This document shows, piece after piece, positions 43,845-53,267 of a stretch of DNA of 64,000 nt (position 1 is the stretch's first letter; each line of letters begins with the position of its first letter). Origin of the DNA: DATARH01 sp963734125. Its GTDB lineage: Bacteria > Pseudomonadota > Alphaproteobacteria > ATCC43930 > CGMCC-115725. A program made the position numbers and the translations under genes. The notes below the pieces were generated by a model, which saw only the letters and a program-made list of their open reading frames with translations, searched no databases and had not been told where the DNA came from. The stretch spans positions 1 to 64,000 of the forward strand of contig CAVTGB010000055.1 in assembly GCA_963734125.1 (NCBI GenBank). The letters are read 5' to 3'.

Positions 43845-44699
43845 ATGAAAAATCTGCTGGCCGTGATCGGCGACGGCAATGCGGGGCCGGTTCTCGAAGC
43901 GGCGCTGATGGTGGCGCGCCGGTTCAACAGCCACATCGTCGGGCTGCACAGCCTGACCACCGAATACGCCGTCGTCTTTGGCGGGGAGATGGGTTTTTCG
44001 ATTTCCTCCGAGGTCGACCGCACCTTGGAGCGCGAGGGGCACGAGCGCCGCGATCAGGCGCGCGGCCTGTTCCGCGACTTCATGAACGCGCACGGCGTGC
44101 CGATTGAGCAGCCGGCGCCGGGCTATGTCGGCCCCAGCGCCTCGTGGCGGGAGGAAGACGGCAGACAGAACGCCGTCGTCGGGATGAGCGGGCGGGTTTA
44201 CGATCTGATCCTCGTCGAGCAGCCGGAAAAACTCGCCTCGATCGCCGAGGCGACGCTCGAGGATGCGCTCTTTGAAAGCGGCCGCCCGGTATTGATGGTG
44301 CCGACGGCGATCGGGCCCAATCTCGGCGAGACGATCGCGGTCGCGTGGAACGGCAGCACCGAGACCGCGATGACCGTGGCGCTTGCCATGCCGTTCCTCA
44401 AGCACGCCAAGCAGGTGATCGTCGTCGCGGTCGGCCCGCAGCATATGCCCGAACCCGGGCCGACCGGCGAGGAGCTGGCCCACAGCCTCGAGGGCCATGG
44501 GCTCAATGTCAGCCTGCGCAGCGCCTTCGGCCGGCAGCGGGCGATGGGCGAATCCTTCCTCAAGGAGGCGATGGCCGCGGGCGCCGATTTGTTGCTGAAG
44601 GGCGCTTATACGCAAAGCCGCATCCGCCAGATGATCTTCGGTGGCGCCACCCGCCACATCATCATGGAAGCAAAGATCCCGGTGATCATGGCGCGGTGA
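43845..44699 (+). CDS. Universal stress protein family protein
   Basis: The 284-residue protein starts MKNLLAVIGDGNAGPVLEAA and carries a second UspA-like half with ETIAVAWNGSTETAMTVALA and LLKGAYTQSRIRQMIFGGAT, then RHIIMEAKIPVIMAR. The last segment matches the nucleotide-binding end of UspA domains (G-x-x-x-R-H-I-x-x-x-x-P-V). It is a tandem Usp of the kind found in single-copy stress genes; the N-terminal half is less conserved. AGGGGG lies before the ATG. It is monocistronic. Confidence 0.83.
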   Translation: MKNLLAVIGDGNAGPVLEAALMVARRFNSHIVGLHSLTTEYAVVFGGEMGFSISSEVDRTLEREGHERRDQARGLFRDFMNAHGVPIEQPAPGYVGPSASWREEDGRQNAVVGMSGRVYDLILVEQPEKLASIAEATLEDALFESGRPVLMVPTAIGPNLGETIAVAWNGSTETAMTVALAMPFLKHAKQVIVVAVGPQHMPEPGPTGEELAHSLEGHGLNVSLRSAFGRQRAMGESFLKEAMAAGADLLLKGAYTQSRIRQMIFGGATRHIIMEAKIPVIMAR

Positions 44700-44814
44700 T
44701 CCTGGCCGGGAGGAGTGGCTGCGCCGTCACCCCGCGATGGAACTTGCCAGCGCGTTATCCTAGTGTGTGACGCGCCGCGCCATTGAAAGCGCGCGGCCGT
44801 TAGGGGAGATCAGC

Positions 44815-45291
44815 ATGCGGTCAGCGGCGTGGTACCGGGCGGCGGTTCTGTGGGCCGGAGTTGCGGCGCTTGTCGCGATATCCCCGGCGGTGGCGCAAGC
44901 GCCGCCTCCCGGAGGCGAACCGGCCGACATCGCCGCGTGCCTCTGCCTCGGGCAGACGGTCACCACGCTGAACGCCGATATGACCGCCCAGCAGCAAGCC
45001 TACGCGGCGGCGCGCGGCGAGTTGACGCGGCTCGATGCCCAGCTGGAAAGCGCGCGCGCCGGGATGGACGTCAACGACCCGGCTTCGGTCGCCCGGTTCC
45101 GCCAGCTGCTCGAACAGCGCGACGCCGCGTTCCGGCGCTCGACGGGCCTCGTCACAGGCGATCTGAACCGCGCCATCGCGCGCTACAATGCGCGGGTCAA
45201 CGACTATAACGCGCGCTGCGCCAACCGGCCGCGCAACCCGGAGCTGCTCGCCCAAGTGCAGGCGACGCTGTCCTGCCCGCCGCTCTACTGA
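44815..45291 (+). CDS. Exported protein of unknown function
   Basis: I do not recognise this family. The 158-residue protein has a Sec signal ending ISPAVAQA, a Pro-rich linker, then a mature part of mostly helix with heptad-like spacing (MTAQQQAYAAARGELTRLDA). Four Cys occur in pairs: ACLCLGQ near the start and DYNARCANR and LSCPPLY near the end, suggesting two disulfides that bracket a helical hairpin. GGGGAG lies before the ATG at 44815. It converges on hisI with 22 bases between. Confidence 0.68.
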   Translation: MRSAAWYRAAVLWAGVAALVAISPAVAQAPPPGGEPADIAACLCLGQTVTTLNADMTAQQQAYAAARGELTRLDAQLESARAGMDVNDPASVARFRQLLEQRDAAFRRSTGLVTGDLNRAIARYNARVNDYNARCANRPRNPELLAQVQATLSCPPLY

Positions 45292-45313
45292 TTGGCACGC
45301 TACTGATCGGCGC

Positions 45314-45736
45314 CTACTGATCGGAGCTCGGGCGGTTCGCCGGCGCCGGGTAGAGCTGCTCGGGGGCGATCTCGGGCTCGGCGATGAGCGCCCACGCGCT
45401 GCCGCGCCACGCCCGAAAGAAACAGCTGCGCCGCCCGGTGTGGCAGGCGACGCCGTGCTGGTCGACCAGCAATAACACCGCGTCGCCGTCGCAATCGAGC
45501 CGCAACTCGTGGAGGCGCTGGACCTGGCCGGAGGTCTCGCCCTTGCGCCACAGCGCCTGGCGCGAGCGCGACCAATAGCAGGCCTTGCCCTCGGTCAGCG
45601 TCAGGCGGACCGCTTCGCGGTTCATCCACGCCATCATCAGGACTTCGCCGGTGTCGTGCTGCTGGGCGATCGCGGGAACCAGCCCGTCAGGGCCGAATTG
45701 GATTTCGTCGAGGGCGCGCTCGATCGCATCGGTCAC
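45314..45736 (-). CDS. hisI: Phosphoribosyl-AMP cyclohydrolase
   Basis: Third step of histidine synthesis, opening the purine ring of PR-AMP. The 140-residue protein contains AWMNREAVRLTLTEGKACYW, SRSRQALWRKGETSG and, at the metal site, RLDCDGDAVLLLVDQHGVACHTG followed by RRSCFF. The Cys and Asp residues of the Zn and Mg sites are all visible. It is a separate HisI without a HisE domain, normal for Alphaproteobacteria. It follows the Rieske oxygenase gene by 21 bases; other his genes are not adjacent. Confidence 0.94.
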   Translation of the reverse strand: MTDAIERALDEIQFGPDGLVPAIAQQHDTGEVLMMAWMNREAVRLTLTEGKACYWSRSRQALWRKGETSGQVQRLHELRLDCDGDAVLLLVDQHGVACHTGRRSCFFRAWRGSAWALIAEPEIAPEQLYPAPANRPSSDQ

Positions 45737-45757
45737 GCTCTTTCTCCTCAGTCACGG

Positions 45758-46798
45758 TCAGCTTCGGAAGCGCAGCGTGCGCGGCTTGACCGGGTTTTCA
45801 AACGGGCGCCCCTCGGCGCTGGCGCGCGCGTATTCGTTCTTGAGCCGGTGGTACCATTTCGCCTGGGTATCGGCATCGTCGACCAGCATCAGCGCCGGGT
45901 TGTGGCGCAGCCCCTTGCTCTGCAGGGTGAGGGCCGCGCGGTCCTGGAAGGCGAAGGTGCGCAAGCCCCACAGCAATAACGGCTTGATCGCGGTCAGCCA
46001 CCACGGCGACCAATAGGCGGCGTAGCACATCTCGATGTTGTCGTCGTCGATCGGCGTCACCGTATTGAGGGTGACGAACCAATCCCGGCCGAACGTCGTG
46101 TGCTCGATGCGGGTGCTCGGCAGATGGAAGAAGAGCCGCGTCTGCGGCGTCCCGCGCAGCAGCCGGTAGAGCGACAGATTGTTCGACGGCGGATGTGGCA
46201 GCATCATGAAGCCGTAGGGCGCGGGGGCGAATTCCTTGGCCTTTTCGGTGATCGAGCCGGGCTTGCGCCACCACCACGAGACATGGACGAACGGGTTGTG
46301 CGTCGGGTCCATCTGCCCGAACACCGCCGCGTCGATCGAGCACGGCACTTGCATCTTCATCGTCAGGTCGGGCTGGCGGTCGGGGGCGACGCCGGGCAGT
46401 GCCGGCACCTCCGCGGCCGCCGCCGGATCGCTGCCGAAGAACACCCAGATGTTGCCGTAGCGCTCGACCACCGGATAGGATTTGACCCTGATTCGCGCGA
46501 TGTCGAACGCGTCACCCGGAGTCAAGGACGGGATTGCCTTGCAGTGCCCGGCACGGTCGAAGCGCCAGCCATGATAGGGGCATTGGATCTCGGCCCCGTC
46601 GAACCGTCCCCCGCTCAAGGGCACGCCGCGATGCGGGCAGATGTCGCGCAGTGCGAACGCCGTGCCGTCGCGGTCGCGGCCGATGACGACGGGCTCGCCG
46701 AGCATCAGCCGCGGCGTCACCGTGCCCGGGCGCAGCGCGCGGCTCGGCATCGCGTAATACCAGATCTGCCGCAGCGGCGCGGACCGGTCGCCCTCCAC
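45758..46798 (-). CDS. Rieske non-heme iron ring-hydroxylating oxygenase
   Basis: Oxygenase alpha-type subunit that hydroxylates or demethylates an aromatic compound using electrons from a reductase. The 346-residue protein has the Rieske 2Fe-2S ligands in CPHRGVPLSGGRFDGAEIQ followed by CPYHGWRFDRAGHCK, and a catalytic segment GQMDPTHNPFVHVSWWW with the two His that bind mononuclear iron. Size and domain order match the VanA-type monooxygenases. No ferredoxin or reductase gene is next to it. The ferredoxin-NADP reductase at 9 kb is too far away to be assigned. Confidence 0.87.
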   Translation of the reverse strand: MEGDRSAPLRQIWYYAMPSRALRPGTVTPRLMLGEPVVIGRDRDGTAFALRDICPHRGVPLSGGRFDGAEIQCPYHGWRFDRAGHCKAIPSLTPGDAFDIARIRVKSYPVVERYGNIWVFFGSDPAAAAEVPALPGVAPDRQPDLTMKMQVPCSIDAAVFGQMDPTHNPFVHVSWWWRKPGSITEKAKEFAPAPYGFMMLPHPPSNNLSLYRLLRGTPQTRLFFHLPSTRIEHTTFGRDWFVTLNTVTPIDDDNIEMCYAAYWSPWWLTAIKPLLLWGLRTFAFQDRAALTLQSKGLRHNPALMLVDDADTQAKWYHRLKNEYARASAEGRPFENPVKPRTLRFRS

Positions 46799-46971
46799 TC
46801 ACCTCTCCCCGATCGCTAGAGCGCAAGACTAGCCTAGCCCGAGAGCCCGACAGAACCTTATTCTATGGCGGGGCTCGGCGGCTTTGCTCGAAGGGCCGCG
46901 AGCGGCTATCCTGGCGTGGCGGCGACCGCTATTTTCGCCGCCAGGCACCTCGACAGGGCTTTGCCGCGACC

Positions 46972-47940
46972 TTGGCCGCTTTGCGCATCATCCGACATCC
47001 CGGTCCCGCATCGAGCCACCCGCGCGGCGCGGTGCTGGCGATGGGCAATTTCGACGGGCTGCACCGGGGCCATGCCGCCCTCATCGGCGAGGCGCGCGAT
47101 CGCGCCCGCGCCGCCGGCGTGCCCGCGGCGGTGCTGACGTTCGAGCCGCATCCGCGCAGCGTCTTCATGCCCGAGGGCGAGCCGTTCCGGCTGACCCCGT
47201 TCCGGGTCAAGGAGCGCGAGATCGCGCGGCTCGGGGTCGACCTCTTGTTCGTCCAGCATTTCGACCTCGATTTCGCCCGCAAGACCGCCGAATTGTTTGT
47301 CGAGGAGGTGCTTATCGGCGCGATCGGTGCGACCCACATCGTCGTCGGGCACGATTGCACCTTTGGCAACCGCCGCCGCGGCACGCCCGAGATGCTGCGC
47401 CAAGCCGGGGCCGAACACGGCTTTGGCCTCACCGTCATCGAGCCGGTGCGCGGCCCCGACGCCACCGCCTATTCGGCCACTCATATCCGCGAGCTGCTGA
47501 AATCCGGGAAGGCGCGCGAGGCCGCCGCCCAGCTCGGCCGCTTCTGGGAGATCGACGGCCGCGTCATGGTCGGCGACCGCCGCGGCCGCACGATCGGGTT
47601 TCCCACCGTCAATCTCGGCCTCGGCGAAAACCTGCGCCCCGCCTTCGGGGTCTATGCGGTCCGCGTCACCGGGGACGGCCCCGATGACGCCTTCACCGGC
47701 CGTACGATCGACGGCGTCGCCAACATCGGCTTGCGCCCGACCGTGGGCAGCCCCGAGCCGCGCCTCGAAGCCCATCTCTTCGACATCGACCAGGACCTCT
47801 ACGGCCGCCACCTGCGCGTCTCGCTCGTCGAGTTCATCCGCCCCGAGAAGAAATTTTCCGGGCTCGACGCGCTCCAGGCGCAGATCGCTGAAGACGCTCA
47901 GACGGCACGGGCGATCCTGGCGGGCGTTCCGCCGGGCTGA
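46972..47940 (+). CDS. ribF: Bifunctional riboflavin kinase/FAD synthetase
   Basis: Makes FMN and FAD from riboflavin. The 322-residue protein has the adenylyltransferase domain first (VLAMGNFDGLHRGHAALIGE, then VVGHDCTFGNRRRGTPEML and YSATHIRELL) and the riboflavin kinase domain second (RRGRTIGFPTVNLGLGENL, GVANIGLRPTVG). A TTG at 46972 is the most likely start; a later start would cut the first beta strand. ileS and lspA follow 2 kb later, a neighbourhood shared with many proteobacteria, but a cyclase gene intervenes here. Confidence 0.93.
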   Translation: MAALRIIRHPGPASSHPRGAVLAMGNFDGLHRGHAALIGEARDRARAAGVPAAVLTFEPHPRSVFMPEGEPFRLTPFRVKEREIARLGVDLLFVQHFDLDFARKTAELFVEEVLIGAIGATHIVVGHDCTFGNRRRGTPEMLRQAGAEHGFGLTVIEPVRGPDATAYSATHIRELLKSGKAREAAAQLGRFWEIDGRVMVGDRRGRTIGFPTVNLGLGENLRPAFGVYAVRVTGDGPDDAFTGRTIDGVANIGLRPTVGSPEPRLEAHLFDIDQDLYGRHLRVSLVEFIRPEKKFSGLDALQAQIAEDAQTARAILAGVPPG

Positions 47941-48005
47941 ACCCACCGGCCTCAACCGCTGCCCCGCTGCCGGAACCATCGTCCCCGGCTGAGGGTGCTG
48001 CTATT

Positions 48006-49700
48006 ATGAGCGTGGCGAACGATTTGGCGGAGGTGGCCGTGTCCGACAACGATGGCGCGGCGGCGGGGGATCTCGAACGCCGGCTGGCGACGATCCTGTC
48101 GGCCGATGTGGCCGCGTACAGCCGCTTGATGGCAGAGGACGAAGAAGAGACGCTGCGCGTGTTCCGCGGCCATAAGGAGGTGTTCGAGAGGCTCGTCGCG
48201 CTGCACCGAGGCCGCATCTTCAACACCGCGGGCGATGCGATTTTGGCGGAGTTCGGCAGCGCGGTCGAGGCGGTGCGTTGCGCGACCGAGATCCAGGCGG
48301 CCTTGCGCACCCGCAACGATCAATTGCCCGAAGACCGGCAGGTCCAGTTCCGCATCGGCGTCAATCTCGGCGACGTCATGGTGCAGGATCACGACCTGCT
48401 AGGCGATGGGGTCAATGTCGCCGCCCGGCTGCAAGGGGCCGCCGCACCTGGCGGCATCTGCATCGCCGGCAGCGTCTACGACCAGATCCGCAACCGGCTG
48501 TCGCTGTCGTTCAAGCCGCTCGGCGACATGAAATACAAGAACATTCCGCAGGCGGTGCGGACCTTCTCGATCGTCGAAGCCGAGGGGCTTGGCGAGCTGC
48601 CGGTTCCGACCGATGGTCCACCGCGTGGCGCTGGGGCTTTCCCGCGCCGGCTCGCTGCGGCGGCGGCCGCATTGCTGCTGGCCGCCGCCGGAGGCGGGGG
48701 GTTGTGGCTTTATTCCGATCACCAGCGCCAAACCGCAGCCGCGCCGACAGTGCCATCGGCTGCCGAAAAATCCGCCGCCGTATCCACCCCTGCTGTACCG
48801 GAGACATCAGCAGCGGTGACGCCGGCTGCCGCTCCGCCCGCTGAGCCGCCGCGAACCGACGCCGCGCCAGCGGCAACGCCACCGGCTGCGAATGACGGGG
48901 TTTATGCCGGTCCGATCTGCTTTGCCGCCACCCAGAACCTTGCTGCGACCTGCTTCCCGGTCCGCGTGACGCTGCAGGACGGCAGCCTTTCGGGGCAGTG
49001 GCCCGGCCGCGATCCCGCCGTCACGATGCATCTCGCCGGTGATGTCTCGGCCTCCGGACACGTCACGATCCACCTGCACGCCGAAAAGGCCGATGGCGCG
49101 CGGTTGGCCGTGGTCGATTTCAGCGGAACGCTCCAGAATGGATCGCTCGACGCCACCGGCGCGTTTGCAAACGGGCGGGGCGCCACGCTGAACTGGCGCA
49201 AAAGCGATGAGACCCAGCCCTCGGCAGCGGTCCCCGCAGCAACGCTGCCTTCCGCGGTCGAGGCCAAACCGCCGGGACCGGCGCCGGCCGAGGCGACGCC
49301 GGCCGTCGCCACGACCGCGGCTCCGGCGGCCGTAGGAAAACCGCCGCAGCCAACCAATTCGGCGAGCCTGACGACCGCCGCTTCGGAGGGGCGCTATGCC
49401 GGGCCGGTCTGTTTTGGTCCGGGTCCGGTCGAGGGGCCGCGCTGCTTCCGCGCCCAGGCTACTGTCCAGCAGGGTCGAATTACCGGCCAATGGCCCGGCC
49501 GCGACCCGGGCGTGACGATGCATCTCGAGGGCCATGTCCTGCCGTCGGGTGCGGTGTCGATCCACATGCATGCCGACGAGGCGAGCGGCAAGCGACGCGC
49601 GACGATCAACCTGACCGGCACGCTGCGCGACGGCAAGCTCGACGCCACCGGCGCCTTTCTCAACGGCCGCAGCACGTCGTTGAACTGGAGCAAGAACTGA
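48006..49700 (+). CDS. Membrane class III nucleotide cyclase, duplicated outer domain
   Basis: The 564-residue protein has an N-terminal cyclase domain (residues about 25-200): ATILSADVAAYSRLMAEDEE with metal Asp, GDAILAEFGSAVEAV, and VNVAARLQGAAAPGG with catalytic Asn and Arg. A membrane helix follows (about 215-237, RLAAAAAALLLAAAGGGG), then a long Ala/Pro-rich linker and two copies (about 296-399 and 461-563) of an unknown about 103-residue module. Shared features are YAGP-I/V-CF, a second CF, GQWPGRDPxVTMHL, NGR and LNW. The C-terminus should be periplasmic. The module may sense a ligand and control cAMP synthesis; this is inference. It lies between ribF and ileS. Confidence 0.8.
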   Translation: MSVANDLAEVAVSDNDGAAAGDLERRLATILSADVAAYSRLMAEDEEETLRVFRGHKEVFERLVALHRGRIFNTAGDAILAEFGSAVEAVRCATEIQAALRTRNDQLPEDRQVQFRIGVNLGDVMVQDHDLLGDGVNVAARLQGAAAPGGICIAGSVYDQIRNRLSLSFKPLGDMKYKNIPQAVRTFSIVEAEGLGELPVPTDGPPRGAGAFPRRLAAAAAALLLAAAGGGGLWLYSDHQRQTAAAPTVPSAAEKSAAVSTPAVPETSAAVTPAAAPPAEPPRTDAAPAATPPAANDGVYAGPICFAATQNLAATCFPVRVTLQDGSLSGQWPGRDPAVTMHLAGDVSASGHVTIHLHAEKADGARLAVVDFSGTLQNGSLDATGAFANGRGATLNWRKSDETQPSAAVPAATLPSAVEAKPPGPAPAEATPAVATTAAPAAVGKPPQPTNSASLTTAASEGRYAGPVCFGPGPVEGPRCFRAQATVQQGRITGQWPGRDPGVTMHLEGHVLPSGAVSIHMHADEASGKRRATINLTGTLRDGKLDATGAFLNGRSTSLNWSKN

Positions 49701-49806
49701 ACTCCCTCCCGCATTCCCGTCGAAACAACCCCCTCGAATTCGGTCGGCGCGGCTGCTATATCTGCGTGATGCTGGCGAGCCTCTTGCGGATGCTGCGAAT
49801 TAGCGG

Positions 49807-49830
49807 CCCGATCCTCGACTGAGGATCGGG
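49807..49830 (+). terminator. Perfect hairpin upstream of ileS
   Basis: CCCGATCCTC (49807-49816) and GAGGATCGGG (49821-49830) pair over ten bases around the loop GACT. The T-run TTTTT follows ten bases later, at about 49840. It could terminate the cyclase transcript or act in the ileS leader. The distance to the T-run is longer than usual. Confidence 0.5.
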
Positions 49831-49868
49831 ACGGCGTTCTTTTTCGTGCATTCACCGTGGGGCTGACC

Positions 49869-52764
49869 ATGCCGACGGATTATCGTCCGACCATTTTCCT
49901 CCCCCGAACCGACTTTCCAATGCGCGGCGGCCTGCCGACGCTGGAGCCGACGCTGGTCGCGCGCTGGCAGGCGATGGGCCTTTACCGGAAGCTGCGCGAG
50001 GCGTCGCGGGGCCGTGAGAAATTCGTGCTGCACGACGGGCCGCCCTATGCCAATGGCGACCTTCACCTTGGTCATGCGCTCAACAAGATCCTGAAAGACG
50101 TCGTCAACCGCGCCCAGCAGATGCTGGGTAAGGACGCGCCCTATGTCCCGGGCTGGGATTGCCACGGCCTGCCGATCGAATGGATCGTCGAAGAAAAATA
50201 TCGCGCCAAGCACCAGTCGAAGGACAGCGTGCCGATCGCCCAGTTCCGCCGGGAATGCCGTGATTTCGCGGCCCATTGGGTAGAGCGGCAGAAGGAGCAG
50301 TTCGAGCGTCTCGGCGTCATCGGCGATTGGGCCAACCCGTACCTGACAATGAGCTTCGAGGCCGAGGCGCAGATCGTTCGCGAGATCGGCAAGTTCCTCG
50401 TCAACGGCGGGCTCTACAAGGGTGCGAAGCCCGTCCTCTGGTCGATCGTCGAACAGACCGCGCTCGCCGAGGCGGAGGTCGAATACCACGACCATCGCTC
50501 GAATACGGTCTGGGTGCGCTTTCCGGTGGTGAAGCCGAGCCTGCCGGCGCTCACCGGCGCTACCGCGGTGATCTGGACGACGACGCCCTGGACGCTCCCC
50601 GGCAACCGCGCGATCGCCTATAGCGCCGAACTCGAGTACGCCGTGATCCAGGTTGATGCGGTCGCGGAAAAGAGCCGCGCCATCCCGTACCGGGGAGCGC
50701 ACGAACTCGGCGAGAGGCTGCTGGTGGCGCTGCCGCTTGTCGACGAGCTTTGCCGCAACGCGCTGATCGAGAGCCATACTGTTCTGCACGTTCTGCCGGG
50801 CGCCGCGCTCGCCGGCACCGTGGCGCGGCATCCGCTCGCCGGGCAGGGTTACGATTTCGACGTGCCGCTGCTGTCCGCGGATTTTGTCGAGGCCGACCAG
50901 GGTACGGGGCTCGTCCACATCGCGCCCGGCCACGGTGCCGACGACTGGGAGCTCGGCCAGGCCAACGGCTTGGCGGTGCCCGATACGGTCGGACCCGACG
51001 GGGTCTACCTGCCGCAAGTGCCGCTTTTTGCTGGGCGCGCGGTCTATCGGGCGGACGGGAGGGCGGGCGATGCCGATATGGCGGTGATCGCGGCGGTCGA
51101 GGCGGCGGGCGGGCTCCTCGCGCGCGGCACCCTTGTTCACTCCTACCCGCATTCGTGGCGCTCGAAGGCGCCCCTCATCTTCCGCAATACGCCGCAATGG
51201 TTCATCAGCATGGCGGCGAACGATCTGCGGCAGAAGGCGCTTGCCGCGATCGAGGACACTCGCTGGATCCCGCCGCAGGGCAAGAACCGCATCGCCGCGA
51301 TGGTCGAGAACCGGCCCGATTGGTGCGTCTCGCGCCAGCGCGCCTGGGGCGTGCCGATCCCGGTCTTCGTCAACAGGAAGACCGGCGAGCCGTTGCGCGA
51401 CGGCGCGGTCGTCGAACGCGTCGCGGCCGTCGTCGAGCGCGAGGGGGCGGATGCCTGGTACACCACCGATTCCGCCCGCTTCCTCGGCAACACCTACGAC
51501 GCTGCGGAATGGGAGCAGGTCACCGACATCATCGAGGTGTGGTTCGATTCGGGGTCCACCCACGCCTTTGTCCTCGAACATCGGCCGGAGCTCAAATGGC
51601 CGGCTTCGCTCTATCTCGAAGGCTCCGACCAGCATCGCGGCTGGTTCCATTCCTCGCTCCTGGAATCCTGCGGCACCCGCGGGCGCGCGCCCTACGAGGC
51701 TGTGCTGACGCACGGTTTCGTGCTCGACGAGGAGGGGCGCAAGATGTCGAAGTCGCTCGGCAACGTGATCGCGCCGCAGGACGTTATGAAACAGAGCGGC
51801 GCCGACATCCTGCGGCTCTGGGTGGTCGCCTCGGATTACGCCGAGGATCTGCGGATCGGACCCGAGATCCTGAAGCACATGGGTGACAGCTATCGCCGCC
51901 TGCGCAACACGCTGCGCTATCTCCTGGGCGCGCTCGCCGGCTATTCGCCCGCCGAAGCGGTTGCCCCCGAAGAGATGCCGGAACTCGAGCGCTGGGTGCT
52001 GCACCGCCTCGCGGAACTCGACCGGATCGTGCGCCGCGCGATCGAGGCCTACGACTTCCATACGATGTTCACCGCGCTTCATAATTTCTGCGCGGTCGAT
52101 CTGTCGGCGTTTTATTTCGATGTCCGCAAGGATTGCCTCTACTGCGATGGCGTCGACGATCCGAGGCGCCGCGCGGCCCGCACGGTGCTCGACCGTACTT
52201 TTGACTGCCTGGTGCGCTGGCTCGCGCCGATCCTGTGTTTCACCGCAGAGGAAGCCTGGCTCGCCCGGCACGGTGATGCGCCCGGGCGCAGCGTCCATCT
52301 CGAATTGTTCGCCGAGGTGCCCGGACGCGTGGCATGACCCGGCGCTCGGCGCGCGGTGGGCCGAACTGCGCGATCTGCGCCGGGTCGTCACCGGCGCGCT
52401 CGAGGTCGAGCGGGCCGCCAAGCGCATCGGTTCGGGCCTGCAGGCCGAGGTCGCGTTGTTCGTGGCCCCGCGACACCTGGCGGTACTGCGCGAGGTGGAC
52501 CTCGCCGAACTCTGCATCACCTCGGGGGGCACGGTGACGGCCGGGACGCCGCCCGAGGGAGCGTTCACCCTCTCCGATGTCGCCGAGATCGGGGTGGTCG
52601 TGGGGCCGGCATCGGGCGCGCGCTGCGAGCGCTGTTGGCGGGTACTGCCGGAAATCGGCCAAGTCGCCGGCCACGACGATCTTTGCCCGCGCTGCGCCGA
52701 AGTTATCGACCGTGGCGCCATCGCCGCCCAGGATCCTGCCGACAGACAGTCGGCTCGCGCGTAA
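49869..52764 (+). CDS. ileS: Isoleucyl-tRNA synthetase, single-base frameshift
   Basis: Charges tRNA-Ile. Start ATG 49869 gives MPTDYRPTIFLPRTDFPMRG. Class I motifs are HLGH within PPYANGDLHLGHALNKIL and KMSKS within DEEGRKMSKSLGNVIAPQD; the editing domain contains AVIWTTTPWTLPGNRAIAY. Near 52328 one extra C (CCCGGA where CCGGA is expected) ends the long frame at 52337. The anticodon-binding and C-terminal parts (AWHDPALGARWAELRDL to the zinc finger ARCERCWRVL ... LCPRCAEV) continue in the next frame to 52764. Corrected length is about 965 residues, normal for the family. The gene is essential and no second copy is seen, so the extra base is most likely a sequence error. Confidence 0.93.
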
Positions 52765-53267
52765 TGCTCGGGCGCGGGCTCGCCGTGGCGGCCGCGGTCA
52801 CGGCTCTGGACCAAGCCGGAAAATTCGCGCTGCTCCGCCATTTTCGGACGCCCGGATGCGGCAGTCAGCGACAGACCCTGACACCCTTTCTCGACCTCGT
52901 CCTCACCTGCAACCCCGGGGTCAGCTTTGGCCTGTTTAACCGCACCGGCGTCAACTCGCTGGTCTTCTCGGCTGTCGCGTTGTCGATCGTCGTCGTCCTG
53001 GTCGTCTGGCTGAGCCGGGTTCGCACGACCCTTCTTGCCGCCGCGATCGGCCTCGTCATTGGCGGCGCGATCGGCAATGTCATCGACCGGCTGCGTTTCG
53101 GCGCGGTCATCGACTTCCTTTATTTTCACGCCGGCACATGGTATTGGCCAGCATTCAACCTTGCCGACAGCGCCATTTGCGGGGGCGTCGCGGCAATGTT
53201 GCTTGACGGCATGCTGTCGCGGCGCGCGGCGCCACAAGCAAAGGGGAGGGAAGATCTTTCACCATGA
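52764..53267 (+). CDS. lspA: Lipoprotein signal peptidase II
   Basis: Aspartyl protease cleaving lipoprotein signal peptides in the inner membrane. The 167-residue protein has four hydrophobic segments. Motifs seen: TALDQAGKFAL, CNPGVSFGLF, GGAIGNVIDRLRFGAVIDF and FNLADSAICGG. The catalytic Asp pair is in the last two. The usual D-Q-x-x-K is D-Q-A-G-K, and N-x-G-x-S/A-F is retained. It overlaps the ileS stop by one base (TAATG), the classic ileS-lspA arrangement. Confidence 0.93.
   Translation: MLGRGLAVAAAVTALDQAGKFALLRHFRTPGCGSQRQTLTPFLDLVLTCNPGVSFGLFNRTGVNSLVFSAVALSIVVVLVVWLSRVRTTLLAAAIGLVIGGAIGNVIDRLRFGAVIDFLYFHAGTWYWPAFNLADSAICGGVAAMLLDGMLSRRAAPQAKGREDLSP

Noticed and set aside
49800..53237. 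An 1145-codon open frame on the minus strand opposite ileS and lspA
   Set aside because: Antisense shadow; both plus-strand genes are certain and the translation has no domain pattern.
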